A stretch of DNA of 64,000 bases. It comes from Anaerolineae bacterium (lineage in GTDB: Bacteria > Chloroflexota > Anaerolineae > Aggregatilineales > Phototrophicaceae). The notes below the pieces were generated by a model. The model searched no databases, was not told the DNA's origin, and saw only the letters and a program-made list of their open reading frames with translations. The position numbers and the translations under genes are program-made. Below are positions 45,421 to 53,787 of this stretch, one piece after another. How positions within the stretch are numbered: position 1 is the stretch's first letter; each line of letters opens with the position of its first letter. The stretch spans positions 1 to 64,000 of the forward strand of contig JAJDXR010000052.1 of the NCBI GenBank assembly GCA_022823165.1, given 5' to 3'.

Positions 45421-46080
45421 CTAGAGCGCGATCAAGCCCAGCCGGGTGGCGCGGACGACGGCTTCGGTGCGGCTCTGCGCCTCGAGCTTGCCCATGATGG
45501 CGTTGACATGAAACTTGACGGTATGCTGCGTGATATCCAATTCCAGCGCGATGGCGCGATTGGTCAGCCCGCGCGCCAGGTGCTGCAGGACCTCCTGTTC
45601 GCGCGCGGTCAGCGGGTTTTCTTCTGCCAGATATCGACTTTCCTCCGGCGCGCCCAGGAGGGCTGAGAGCTGCGGGGCGATGACGGTCAAGCCGGCGGCC
45701 AGGGCATCCAGCGCGGCGGCAATCAGCTCAGGATCGCTGTGGCGCGCCAGCAGCGCGAATTGAGGGAATACACGCAAGCTGTTCAGCAAGGCGGGCAGCG
45801 ACTGAAAAACGTCCTCGTCGGCGACCGCCAGCACGGGCAGGTCGCTTTCAATCCGACTGAGACGCTGACGAATGACGCTGCTGCCCCAGCTGGCGTCAAT
45901 CACCAGCGCATCCGGCTGGACGCGGTCGATATCACGCTGCAGGTCAGCGCCGTCAGTCTGCGCCAAGACCGTGCAGCCGCCTGCCTCGAGCAGCGCTGTC
46001 AAGCCCGCCCGCGCCAGCGGATTATCGGCGGCGACGAGCAACTGAGCCGCCTCGTCGTCAATGCGCCTTGGATCCATCAT
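45421..46080 (-). CDS. NarL/LuxR-type response regulator, possibly pseudo-receiver
   Basis: 219 residues. The N-terminal half looks like a receiver domain (QLLVAADNPLARAGLTALLEAGG, DALVIDASWG with the phosphoacceptor Asp position). The otherwise conserved acidic cluster is weak (AADN rather than DD), and the Thr/Ser and Lys positions are unclear, so phosphorylation is doubtful. The C-terminal LuxR helix-turn-helix is standard (NPLTAREQEVLQHLARGLTNRAI, TQHTVKFHVNAIMGKL). No sensor kinase is adjacent. Divergent from cfa, but the 280-base gap between them makes direct control only a possibility. Confidence 0.85.
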   Translation of the reverse strand: MMDPRRIDDEAAQLLVAADNPLARAGLTALLEAGGCTVLAQTDGADLQRDIDRVQPDALVIDASWGSSVIRQRLSRIESDLPVLAVADEDVFQSLPALLNSLRVFPQFALLARHSDPELIAAALDALAAGLTVIAPQLSALLGAPEESRYLAEENPLTAREQEVLQHLARGLTNRAIALELDITQHTVKFHVNAIMGKLEAQSRTEAVVRATRLGLIAL

Positions 46081-46167
46081 GAGGAGAAGCCTGCAGCAGC
46101 CACCACTACAATTTACGGAGAGTGTTTAATTTCGCGGACTTGATAACCCCGCCAAGTGTACAAGAAA

Positions 46168-46190
46168 ACTCTGTGCCCTCTGTGGCAAAA
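46168..46190. repeat. Single family C-type arm
   Basis: ACTCTGTGCCCTCTGTGGCA (46168-46187) matches the right arm of copies C1 and C3. No inverted partner is seen in the preceding 100 or following 150 bases, so it is probably the remnant of a deleted element. It is located in the divergent gap upstream of cfa. Confidence 0.6.
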
Positions 46191-46275
46191 ATCTGTGCCG
46201 CGTTCACTAAGGGAATTATAGCCACGATAAGCGCCACTCCCATATACGTCTGCTTTAGCGCGGCGTTGCCAATCT

Positions 46276-46284
46276 TGTTATAAT
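46276..46284 (+). promoter_or_regulatory. Extended -10 promoter upstream of cfa
   Basis: TTGTTATAAT contains TG-N-TATAAT (TATAAT at 46279-46284), an extended -10 element without a good -35. It would give a leader of about 73 bases before the ATG at 46364. Confidence 0.45.
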
Positions 46285-46363
46285 GGCGCGAATCTTGAAG
46301 CATTTGCCATGCCCGTTCCCGGCCGTCGCCAACCCTCGGCATAGTACCTGAAGGAGGCCCGAT

Positions 46364-47683
46364 ATGGATCAAGCACGAGTCATGACACGCGATAGTCATG
46401 TGACAAATACCCTGAATCTGCTGAGCGCGGTATTTGCTGATTATCCCGGTCGCGATTTCGCCATCCGGCTGTGGGACGGCACGATCTGGGAACTGCGGGG
46501 CAGCAGCGAGCATCGCTTTACCATTGCGCTCAACGGTCCTTCGGCGTTGCGGCGCATGTTCTTCCCGCCCACCGAACGCAAGCTGGGCGAAGCCTATATG
46601 TTCGGCGATTTCGAGATTGAAGGCGAATTATACGCCGCCATTGATTTGGCGCGTTTCCTGTGGGAAGGCTGGAGCCTGTCGGACACGCTGCGTTTCGCGC
46701 CCAAGCTGCTGCGGCTGCCCTCGCGCGATCCGGGCAGCAACAATCAGATCGCGCATCTTTCGGGCGCGAAGCACTCGGTCAACCGCGATATGCAGGCGAT
46801 TCAATACCACTACGATGTCTCCAACGAGTTCTACCAGCTTTGGCTGGATGAGAAGATGGTCTATTCCTGCGCCTATTTCGAGGATCCGGACGAAAGCATA
46901 GACGCGGCGCAGGCGCGCAAGCTGGACTATATCTGCCGCAAGCTGCGGCTGCGCCCGGGGGAGCGCCTGCTGGATATCGGCTGTGGCTGGGGTGCGCTGA
47001 TCATGCACGCGGCCGAGCATTACGGCGTCGACGCGCTGGGCATCACCCTGGCTGAGAAGCAGCTGGCGCTGGCCAACGAGCGCATCGAAGCGGCGGGACT
47101 CTCCGGGCGCTGCCGGGCGCAGCTTCTCGATTACCGCAATGTCGATGAAAGCCAGCCCTTCGACAAAATCGTCAGCGTGGGCATGGTGGAGCATGTCGGG
47201 CGCGAAAATCTAGGCCTGTATTTTGACAAAGCCTACCGCCTGCTGCAGCCGGGCGGGGTCTTCCTCAACCATGGCATCACGCTGTTTCAAGCGCCCAAGG
47301 TGGCGCAGTACGAAGCGAAAGACTCCTTTGTGCAGCAATACATTTTCCCGGACGGCGACAGCCAGCATATCGCTTATGTGCTGGATGTGGCGGCCAAGGC
47401 CGGCTTTGAAGTGCGCGATGTGGAGAGCCTGCGCGAGCACTATGCGCTGACGTTGAAGCACTGGCTGCGGCGCTATGAAGCGCAGGAAGACACGATACTG
47501 GATATGCTGGGCCCGGTCGGCTATCGGCGCTGGCGGATCTACCTGGCCGGCGCGCGCTGGACCTTCGAATCCGGCTACAATTCGATTCACCAGGCGCTGC
47601 TTTACAAGTCACGCGATGGCAAAGGCGCAACCGGCGACCTGCCGCTGAATCGCGACGATTGGTACCTGGGCTCAACCGCTTAG
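46364..47683 (+). CDS. cfa: Cyclopropane-fatty-acyl-phospholipid synthase
   Basis: 439 residues. It adds a methylene group from S-adenosylmethionine to unsaturated acyl chains of membrane phospholipids. The SAM-binding motif ERLLDIGCGWGALIMHAAEH lies near residue 200, preceded by the family signature IQYHYDVSNEFYQLWLDEKMVYSCAYFE and followed by VGMVEHVGRENLGLYF. The N-terminal ~140 residues form the lipid-binding domain seen in bacterial CFA synthases. AAGGAGG sits seven bases before the ATG, an unusually strong site. It is monocistronic. Modification of membrane lipids under stress is the expected role. Confidence 0.92.
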   Translation: MDQARVMTRDSHVTNTLNLLSAVFADYPGRDFAIRLWDGTIWELRGSSEHRFTIALNGPSALRRMFFPPTERKLGEAYMFGDFEIEGELYAAIDLARFLWEGWSLSDTLRFAPKLLRLPSRDPGSNNQIAHLSGAKHSVNRDMQAIQYHYDVSNEFYQLWLDEKMVYSCAYFEDPDESIDAAQARKLDYICRKLRLRPGERLLDIGCGWGALIMHAAEHYGVDALGITLAEKQLALANERIEAAGLSGRCRAQLLDYRNVDESQPFDKIVSVGMVEHVGRENLGLYFDKAYRLLQPGGVFLNHGITLFQAPKVAQYEAKDSFVQQYIFPDGDSQHIAYVLDVAAKAGFEVRDVESLREHYALTLKHWLRRYEAQEDTILDMLGPVGYRRWRIYLAGARWTFESGYNSIHQALLYKSRDGKGATGDLPLNRDDWYLGSTA

Positions 47684-47827
47684 GCTGCGCCGCAGGCTCA
47701 TTAAAAATACGCGTCAATAGATGGAGTTGAAGATGGCGGTCGTCCTGACCGGTCGCGCCTGCATGTTCTCAATGGTTGAAATCCACAACTTCGCGGGATC
47801 GACGCGCTAATCGGCCGCGGCGAGAGA

Positions 47828-48667
47828 CTACACCAGGCGCGGCTGCAACTCCGCCAGGACGACATCGCCAAGCGCCAGCTCGCGGCGTTCGCGGTCGATG
47901 AAATAGCTGAGGCGCTGATAGCCGGCGTCTTGCAGTTGAGCCAGCGCTTTATCGAAGTCGGCGCCGACGCGGTGGGCATCGTGAGAATCCGAGCCGAGCA
48001 CGACCGGCATCCCCCGCAGCGCCATTTCCTCTAGGATTAACGGCCCGGGATTCATCTCCGGATAGGGTTTGTTTAGACCGCTGGTATTGAGTTCCATGGC
48101 GATGCCGGCGCGGGCGATGCGGTCCAGAACGCGGCGAATCGTGGTCACATGCTCGCCCGCTTGATACTGCTTGGGGTGCACGATCTTGACGATGTCGGGA
48201 TGGCTGAGGCAATCGAAGAGGCCGCTCTCGGCGGCCTTGGCCAGGTTCTCGAAGTAGCTCGTTTCGTATTCCATCCGCGTGGCGCCCTTGAGGTACCGCG
48301 CTTGATACTCGGGCGTCTGCGGATGCACCGAGCCCAGGATGTAGCTGAAATCGGCGCGGCGGTGCAGCGCTTCCAGCCAGCGCTCCATGCCGGGGAAGTA
48401 GTCGCTCTCCAGGCCCAGGCGCACATCCACGCGGCCGGCGAATTGATCGCGCAGTTCCGCCACCATATCGACATATTGCGGGAATTGCTCAACCGTCATG
48501 CGCACCGAGGCGTTCCAGCCGTCGGGCATGGGGCTGTGGCAGGTGATGCTGATGCCGCGCAGCCCGACGCGCTCGGCTTGCTCGGCATAGGCGCTGAGCG
48601 GACCGCGGGCGTGATTGCACAGCGTACTGTGCATGTGCGAGTCGTACATATTGGGCTGGCGGGTCAT
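47828..48667 (-). CDS. PHP-domain phosphatase, histidinol-phosphatase-like
   Basis: 279 residues. The PHP metal motifs are visible: DSHMHSTLCNHA (HxH) at the N-terminus, ITCHSPMP, GLESDY, ILGSVH, DCLSHPDI and VLGSDSHDAH at the C-terminus. They form a trinuclear metal site. HisK-type histidinol phosphatases match this order, but catabolic operon homologues act on other phosphates. Start at ATG 48667 with GGGAG five bases upstream; the frame up to 48688 is possible but has no site. No other his genes are nearby, so a histidine-synthesis role is uncertain. Confidence 0.85.
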   Translation of the reverse strand: MTRQPNMYDSHMHSTLCNHARGPLSAYAEQAERVGLRGISITCHSPMPDGWNASVRMTVEQFPQYVDMVAELRDQFAGRVDVRLGLESDYFPGMERWLEALHRRADFSYILGSVHPQTPEYQARYLKGATRMEYETSYFENLAKAAESGLFDCLSHPDIVKIVHPKQYQAGEHVTTIRRVLDRIARAGIAMELNTSGLNKPYPEMNPGPLILEEMALRGMPVVLGSDSHDAHRVGADFDKALAQLQDAGYQRLSYFIDRERRELALGDVVLAELQPRLV

Positions 48668-48812
48668 GGGGTCTCCCGGCTGGCGCAAAATGCGGCCTAT
48701 TGTGGTCTAGATGCGGGGAGAAGTCCATTGCGGAATAATTGAACTGGGGAATACAGAATTTACGGTTGCTTATTCAAATGCGTTGCCTTTGATAACCCTG
48801 CGCAGCTCGCCC

Positions 48813-49178
48813 TCAGCCCACCGCGCCGCGCACAATCTCCGCCATCCGCGCCTCGGTGGCCGTGTCCAGCCCGGTCAGGAACCAGGCGTTCGCGATCAAC
48901 TGGTGAGGCGCGTCCTCGCCGATCAGCAAGTTTGCCTTCTCGGTGAGACCGAAGGTCAGGTAGTCGTCCTTGCGGATGAAGACCAGCACCGGTTTGCCGC
49001 GGCCGAGCGCGTAGCCGGGCATGCCATACCACAAGCGCGGCTTGAGCGCGGGCGCGGCCGCCATGATGACATCGTGCATCCGCCGGCCGACGGCGGCGTC
49101 AGCGCCGAACATCTGCGGGATTTTCTCCAGGACGGCGGTCAGATTTTCGGCGTCTTTATCAGCTTTCCTGGCTGCCAT
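48813..49178 (-). CDS. DUF1801/YdhG-like small protein
   Basis: 121 residues. The fold signature, MHDVIMAAAPALKPRLWYGMPGYALGRGKPVLVF..KDDYLTFGL, spread over residues 30-85, is that of YdhG/Fra-like DUF1801 proteins sometimes proposed as iron chaperones; no function is secure. AAGGAG sits six bases before the ATG at 49178, which settles the start; an open frame reaches 49211 but lacks a site. It follows the FGGY kinase gene by ten bases and is the last gene of the carbohydrate operon, where its role is unclear. Confidence 0.75.
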   Translation of the reverse strand: MAARKADKDAENLTAVLEKIPQMFGADAAVGRRMHDVIMAAAPALKPRLWYGMPGYALGRGKPVLVFIRKDDYLTFGLTEKANLLIGEDAPHQLIANAWFLTGLDTATEARMAEIVRGAVG

Positions 49179-49188
49179 AATCGACTCC

Positions 49189-50742
49189 TTATTGGGGCTG
49201 CGCACTGGCATTCAGCTGCGACAGCCGGCGCATGTGGCGGCGGGTATCGCGGTAGAGATCGCGATAAACCGGATAGAGCGCGTCGTAAGTCGCTTTCGCC
49301 TCAAGATCAGGCTGAATGCAACGCTCAATTCTAACCCAGTTGTCGCGCAGGGCGCTATAGTCGCTGAAGAGTCCGGCCGCCATGCCCGCGATATACGCGT
49401 CGCCGTAGGCTGCGCCGATGGTCCGCCGCGGCAGATCTTGCGGCAAGCCGGTCACATCGCTGCAGATCTGCAGCCAGAGCGCGTCCTGCGCCCCGCCGCC
49501 GATGGCGATCAGCCGCTGAGGCGTGGCCTCCGCTGCGTTCATCACCTCGATATTGTGGCGCAGCCCGTAGGCGATGCCCTCGAGGCAGCTACGGTAGAGG
49601 TGGGCGCGGGAGTGGCTGAGCGTCAGGCCGAAGAAGAGACCCCTGGCGGCGACATCGTTGATGGGACTGCGCTCGCCGCTGAAATAGGGCAGGGTGATCA
49701 AGCCGTCGGCGCCGGGCGGCGTCGCGGCCGCTGCTTGCGCCAAGCGCGTGTAGGCGCTGCCGCCCCTTCGCGCTTCCGCTGCCAGCAAATCGGCGGCGAA
49801 TTCATCACGGAACCAGCGCAGCAGCGCGCCGGATGTGGACATGCCGGCCGCCAGAACCGCCCCGCCGGGCTGCAAATGCGCCGATGCCCACAGGTCGCGG
49901 TGCGGGCGGTACTCGGCAGTGGTTTGGATGAGGAATAGCGTCGTGCCGTACATGACCATCAAGTCGCCGTTGCCGACCGCGCCGGCGGCGACGGCCTCGG
50001 CCAGCGCGTCGGCAGTGCCAACCGCCACCGGCGCGCCGGCCGGTATGCCGGTTTCGGCGGCTGCCCTGGCAGTGACGCTGCCGGCCTGCTCGATCGACCA
50101 GCGGGTCTCCGGCAGCCATTCCAGCGGGCAGATCTGCTCGACCCAGTCTTGGCGCCACTTCATCTCATGCACATCAAAGAAGGGCGTGAAATAGGGCGCG
50201 ACATAATTGTCGAGCACAAAGCGGTCTGTCAGGCGGAAGACCAGGTAAGTCGCGGCAGTGACGATCTTGCGCGTTCGCTTGAAAAGCGCCGGCTGATGCT
50301 TGCGATACCAGAGCGCCTTGGGGCCAACCGACTGCGCCGACAGCGAATGCCCGGTGCGGGCGAAGATGGCGTCCCCGCCCAGCGCCGCGTTTATCTCGGC
50401 GATTTCGGCGCCGGCGCGCGTGTCAATGCCGTAGAGGATAGCCGGGCGCAAGGGACGATAATGCTCGTCCAGGGGCAGCATGGTCGGCGCGATGGCGCTG
50501 CAAGCCACACCAGCGATGCGGCCCGGGTCAATGTCGGCTTTCGCGATCAGGGAGCGTGAGATCGCGCAGAAGTCGCGCCACCAAACAGCGTCGGCGTCTT
50601 GTTCAGCCCAGCCGGGCTGCGGCATATCGAAGCTGTGCGCCACCGCATGATCGGCGATGATGCGCCCGGCCAGATCAACCAGCGCACCCTTGGAGCTGGA
50701 GGTGCCGATGTCGATGCCCAGCAGCAGCCGATCGTCGAGCAT
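49189..50742 (-). CDS. FGGY-family carbohydrate kinase (xylulokinase-like)
   Basis: 517 residues, actin-like ATPase fold. LLLGIDIGTSSSKGALVD is the N-terminal phosphate-1 motif; PYFSGERSPINDVAARGLFFG and LIAIGGGAQDALWLQICSDV (adenosine motif) complete the FGGY pattern. It resembles xylulokinases and related pentulose/hexulose kinases. Its ATG overlaps the stop of the preceding oxidoreductase by one base (TGATG), showing tight coupling. In the operon a sugar would be taken up by the ABC system, oxidised or isomerised by the Gfo/Idh/MocA enzyme and then phosphorylated here. The substrate is not identified. Confidence 0.9.
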   Translation of the reverse strand: MLDDRLLLGIDIGTSSSKGALVDLAGRIIADHAVAHSFDMPQPGWAEQDADAVWWRDFCAISRSLIAKADIDPGRIAGVACSAIAPTMLPLDEHYRPLRPAILYGIDTRAGAEIAEINAALGGDAIFARTGHSLSAQSVGPKALWYRKHQPALFKRTRKIVTAATYLVFRLTDRFVLDNYVAPYFTPFFDVHEMKWRQDWVEQICPLEWLPETRWSIEQAGSVTARAAAETGIPAGAPVAVGTADALAEAVAAGAVGNGDLMVMYGTTLFLIQTTAEYRPHRDLWASAHLQPGGAVLAAGMSTSGALLRWFRDEFAADLLAAEARRGGSAYTRLAQAAAATPPGADGLITLPYFSGERSPINDVAARGLFFGLTLSHSRAHLYRSCLEGIAYGLRHNIEVMNAAEATPQRLIAIGGGAQDALWLQICSDVTGLPQDLPRRTIGAAYGDAYIAGMAAGLFSDYSALRDNWVRIERCIQPDLEAKATYDALYPVYRDLYRDTRRHMRRLSQLNASAQPQ

Positions 50743-51773
50743 CAGTCGAGCTCGACCGGCTGCCCCGTGCGCGCGGATGCTTCGATGGCGGTCAACGCGC
50801 GCGTGACCAGCGCCGCCTCAGCGCCGGACGCGAGCACGGGCGCGCCATCGACAACGGCGTCGACAAAGCGCGCGATCGCTTCCAGCACGAAGCCGCTCAG
50901 CCGGGCCGAGTTGGCGTCGAGTGTGAAGCCCAGCGTGTCGGGCAGGCTGACGCCGGCGCGCGTGTATTTTTCCACCGTGCGATTGTCGGAGGTATTGAGA
51001 TACATGACGCCATCGCTGCCCAGGATTTGCAGCTTGAGATTGAAGACATTGGGCTCGGTCTCGGGCAAGATCCAGCAATTCTCCAGCGTTACCACCGCGC
51101 CGCGCTCGAATTCGACGATGGCGACGTGGTAATCTTGCGTATCGACGCCCAGACTCTGCAAGACGCCCGAACGGCTGACGGCGTAGACGCGCTTCGGCTG
51201 GTCATCCAGCAGCCAGCAGGACATATCCAGCGTGTGACTGGCGAGGAACCAGAGCGCCGAACTCTGGCTCGCCCAGGGCAGCATCTGCGTTGGCACAAAG
51301 GTCGTATTGCTGAGGCGGGCGTAAATGTACTGGATCTCGCCCAATTCGCCCGCGGCCACTGACTGTTTCGCCGTAACAAAGGCGGGATTCACGCGATTGT
51401 GAAAGTCAACCATCAGCGTGACGCCGGCCTCTTCCACCGCCTGCAGAATCGCCTCCGCATCTTCGACCGTTGTGGCCAGCGGTTTCTCGACCAGGATGTG
51501 CTTGCCGGCTTTCGCAGCCGCGACGGCGATTTCGCGATGGGCGAAGTCAGGTGTGGCGATGGAGACGGCGGCGATGTCGTCGCGCGCCAGCAAGTCGCGA
51601 TAATCGGTGTAGACCTGCGACACATCGTAGCGCTCGGCGATTTCACCGGCGCGCTGCTCGTTCAAGTCGCAGACGGCGACCAACTCAGCCTGCGGCAGAT
51701 GATGATAGACGTGGGCGTGCCAGGCGCCGCCGACGATGCCGGTGCCGATAACGCCGAATCCAACTTTTTTCAT
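50742..51773 (-). CDS. Gfo/Idh/MocA-family oxidoreductase
   Basis: 343 residues. VGFGVIGTGIVGGAWHAHVY (Rossmann loop), VAVCDLN, ATPDFAHREIAVAAA and the intact catalytic motif HILVEKPLATT show a complete enzyme, unlike the copy at 879-2111. The C-terminal domain follows family form. An NAD(P)-dependent sugar or inositol-like dehydrogenase is expected. It is coupled to the kinase gene by a one-base overlap and lies 155 bases after the MalG-like permease, a gap with a decayed family A hairpin. Confidence 0.9.
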   Translation of the reverse strand: MKKVGFGVIGTGIVGGAWHAHVYHHLPQAELVAVCDLNEQRAGEIAERYDVSQVYTDYRDLLARDDIAAVSIATPDFAHREIAVAAAKAGKHILVEKPLATTVEDAEAILQAVEEAGVTLMVDFHNRVNPAFVTAKQSVAAGELGEIQYIYARLSNTTFVPTQMLPWASQSSALWFLASHTLDMSCWLLDDQPKRVYAVSRSGVLQSLGVDTQDYHVAIVEFERGAVVTLENCWILPETEPNVFNLKLQILGSDGVMYLNTSDNRTVEKYTRAGVSLPDTLGFTLDANSARLSGFVLEAIARFVDAVVDGAPVLASGAEAALVTRALTAIEASARTGQPVELD

Positions 51774-51842
51774 GGAAGCAACTCCAATTGAGCATTTATG
51801 CTGAACGAATTATTCAAGTATTTTCCAATTAATCGAAAAGTT

Positions 51843-51870
51843 GCAGGGGCAAGCCAGTGGCACACCCGCA
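51843..51870. repeat. Degenerate family A hairpin
   Basis: GCAGGGGCAAGCCAGTGGCA (51843 onward) then CACCCGC follows the family A order with several changes that weaken the stem. It lies in the gap between the MalG-type permease and the oxidoreductase gene. Confidence 0.55.
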
Positions 51871-51928
51871 GCCGCATTGGAAATCCAGTAAGATATTACA
51901 AGAATAAATCTCGATGACTGAGACAAAC

Positions 51929-52759
51929 CTAACCCTTCACCGCGCCGAAGGTAAGGCCGCGGACGACATAGCGCCCCAACAGCAAGAATATGATCATCGG
52001 CGGCAGCATGGCGACCACAGCCGTCGCCGCGATATGCCCCCAATAGACGCCAGTTGAGGCGAAGAAGCTGATGGTGCCGACCGGCAGGGTGGTCGTGCTC
52101 TGCTTGCTGAGCGCCAGCGGAAAAAGCACATTGTTCCAGCTGAAGACGAAAGTAAACATCGAGGTGACGATGATGCCCGGCAGCGCCAGCGGAATGATGA
52201 TGCGGAAGAAGGCGGCCAAACGATTGGCGCCATCAACCCAGGCCGCCTCTTCCAGATCGAGCGGCACTTCGTCCATGAAGCTCTTGAGCAGCCAGACCGA
52301 AAACGGGATCGCCAGGGTTTGCAGCGTCACAATCATGGCGCGGTAGGCGCCGGCCCAGCCGATGCGCGACATCACGATGAAGTAGGGAATGACGAAGACG
52401 ATCGGCGGCGCGATCAGCAGGCTGATATACCAATTCATGATGAATTCTTTGCCGCGCATGGCGAAGCGCGACAAAGCATAAGCCGCCGCCAGCGCGAAGG
52501 GCAGGCTCAGCAGCGTAGCGCCCGTGCTGACAATGACGCTGCTGACAAGCTGCGGCGCATTATTGCCTGGATCGACGAAGGTCTCGCTGAAGTTGCCCAG
52601 ATAGGGCTCAAAGAAAAGCTGTGGCGGCAAGGTGTAGGCTTCGCTGGGATGGCGGAAAGCCAGCAAGATGAACCATAGAATCGGTCCCAGAAAGAAGATC
52701 ATAACCAGCGCCATAAGCGCGTATACGATGAGGCGCTGGCGCGTTTGCATTCGGCGCAT
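51929..52759 (-). CDS. Carbohydrate ABC permease, MalG type
   Basis: 276 residues. Six hydrophobic helices (LIVYALMALVMIFFLGPILWFILLAF; ATLLSLPFALAAAYALSRF; ISLLIAPPIVFVIPYFIVM and others) and the EAA loop (EEAAWVDGANRLAAFFRIIIPLALPG) identify a MalG/UgpE-type subunit. Start at ATG 52759 (MRRMQTRQRL); the Ser-rich extension to 52822 overlaps the preceding permease and is not credible. Four bases separate it from the MalF-type permease stop. No ATPase gene in the operon; a shared MsiK-like ATPase elsewhere is likely. Confidence 0.92.
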   Translation of the reverse strand: MRRMQTRQRLIVYALMALVMIFFLGPILWFILLAFRHPSEAYTLPPQLFFEPYLGNFSETFVDPGNNAPQLVSSVIVSTGATLLSLPFALAAAYALSRFAMRGKEFIMNWYISLLIAPPIVFVIPYFIVMSRIGWAGAYRAMIVTLQTLAIPFSVWLLKSFMDEVPLDLEEAAWVDGANRLAAFFRIIIPLALPGIIVTSMFTFVFSWNNVLFPLALSKQSTTTLPVGTISFFASTGVYWGHIAATAVVAMLPPMIIFLLLGRYVVRGLTFGAVKG

Positions 52760-52763
52760 CAGC

Positions 52764-53654
52764 TCACCACTCCCGCTTGCGATAGATGAAGAAGAGGTAG
52801 AGATTGATGATGACGCTGACAATGATGACCACCAGCCAGGTCATGGCGGCGGTCAATCCGATGTTGTAATTGACCAATCCCTCGCGATAGAGGTTGAAGC
52901 TCAAAGTCCGCGAGGCGGTGCCGGGCCCGCCGCTGGTTAGGACATAAACGAGATCGAAGCTGTTAAAAAGCTGCATAAAGCGGATCATCACCAGGAAGGC
53001 GGCGATCGGCCGCAGCAAAGGCAAGGCGATCGACCAGAACAGCCGCCATGCGCTCGCGCCATCCACCAGCGCCGCTTCCAACACCTCTTCGGAGATCGAA
53101 AGTAAACCGGCATAAAGCACGATGGCGAAGAAGGGCGTCCATTGCCAGGTGTCGACCAGACCGATACTGAATAAGGCCGTGCCGGCATTGCCCAGAAATC
53201 CCTGCGGCGGGACCGGGAAGCCGACGCCCTCCAGCAGCCAGGGCAGCAAACCGCCCTTGGGCTCCAGCAAGTAGCGGAACAAGAAGCCCGCCACTACCGG
53301 CGCCAGCGTCGTCGGCATGATCAGCAGGGCGCGCATCAGCCCCATGCCACGCAAATGCGTATGCAGCAGCAGCGCGATGCCCATGCCAAACCAGAATTGC
53401 GCGAAGGTGCCGATGCCGGCCAGCAATAACGTGTTTTTTAAGGCCTCGGCAAATGGCGTGACCTGGAAGACCATGCGGTAATTGTCGAAGCCCGAGTGGT
53501 ACAGGGGCACGGGACTGGTCTGCAAATTCCAGAACCAGAAGCTGTTGCGCAGCGCGAAGCCCAGCGGATACAAAATTAGCGCCAACAGCACGATGACCGA
53601 TGGCGCCAGCAGCAACCACGGGAGGCGTCTCTGAAAAGTGTAGCGGCTAGGCAA
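52764..53654 (-). CDS. Carbohydrate ABC permease, MalF/UgpA type
   Basis: 296 residues. The first helix is LPWLLLAPSVIVLLALILYPLGFALRN, typical of UgpA/MalF-like permeases. Later helices and the EAA loop (EEVLEAALVDGASAWRLFWSIALPLLRP) are clear. It is paired with the MalG-type permease four bases downstream. The upstream 133-base gap to its binding-protein gene contains a family A hairpin doublet, the same placement as in the DppBC operon. Confidence 0.92.
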   Translation of the reverse strand: MPSRYTFQRRLPWLLLAPSVIVLLALILYPLGFALRNSFWFWNLQTSPVPLYHSGFDNYRMVFQVTPFAEALKNTLLLAGIGTFAQFWFGMGIALLLHTHLRGMGLMRALLIMPTTLAPVVAGFLFRYLLEPKGGLLPWLLEGVGFPVPPQGFLGNAGTALFSIGLVDTWQWTPFFAIVLYAGLLSISEEVLEAALVDGASAWRLFWSIALPLLRPIAAFLVMIRFMQLFNSFDLVYVLTSGGPGTASRTLSFNLYREGLVNYNIGLTAAMTWLVVIIVSVIINLYLFFIYRKREW

Positions 53655-53682
53655 TGATTTACCTCGCCCGGTAGATTGTGTG

Positions 53683-53752
53683 GTAGGGGAGACCCAAGGG
53701 TCGCCCTTTTCACATACAGGCGACAGTCGGGCGACCCAAGGGTCGCCCCTAC
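53683..53752. repeat. Family A hairpin doublet between binding-protein and permease genes
   Basis: Outer GTAGGGG (53683-53689) is inverted against CCCCTAC (ending 53752). Two hairpins lie inside: GGGAGACCC/GGGTCGCCC (one A-G-type mismatch) near 53686-53706 and GGGCGACCC/GGGTCGCCC near 53729-53748, both with AA loops. The arms differ in sequence from the 7384-7457 copy yet still pair. Confidence 0.85.
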
Positions 53753-53787
53753 ATACGGACCTTTTCTGTCAACGCTGCTATGTCAAC

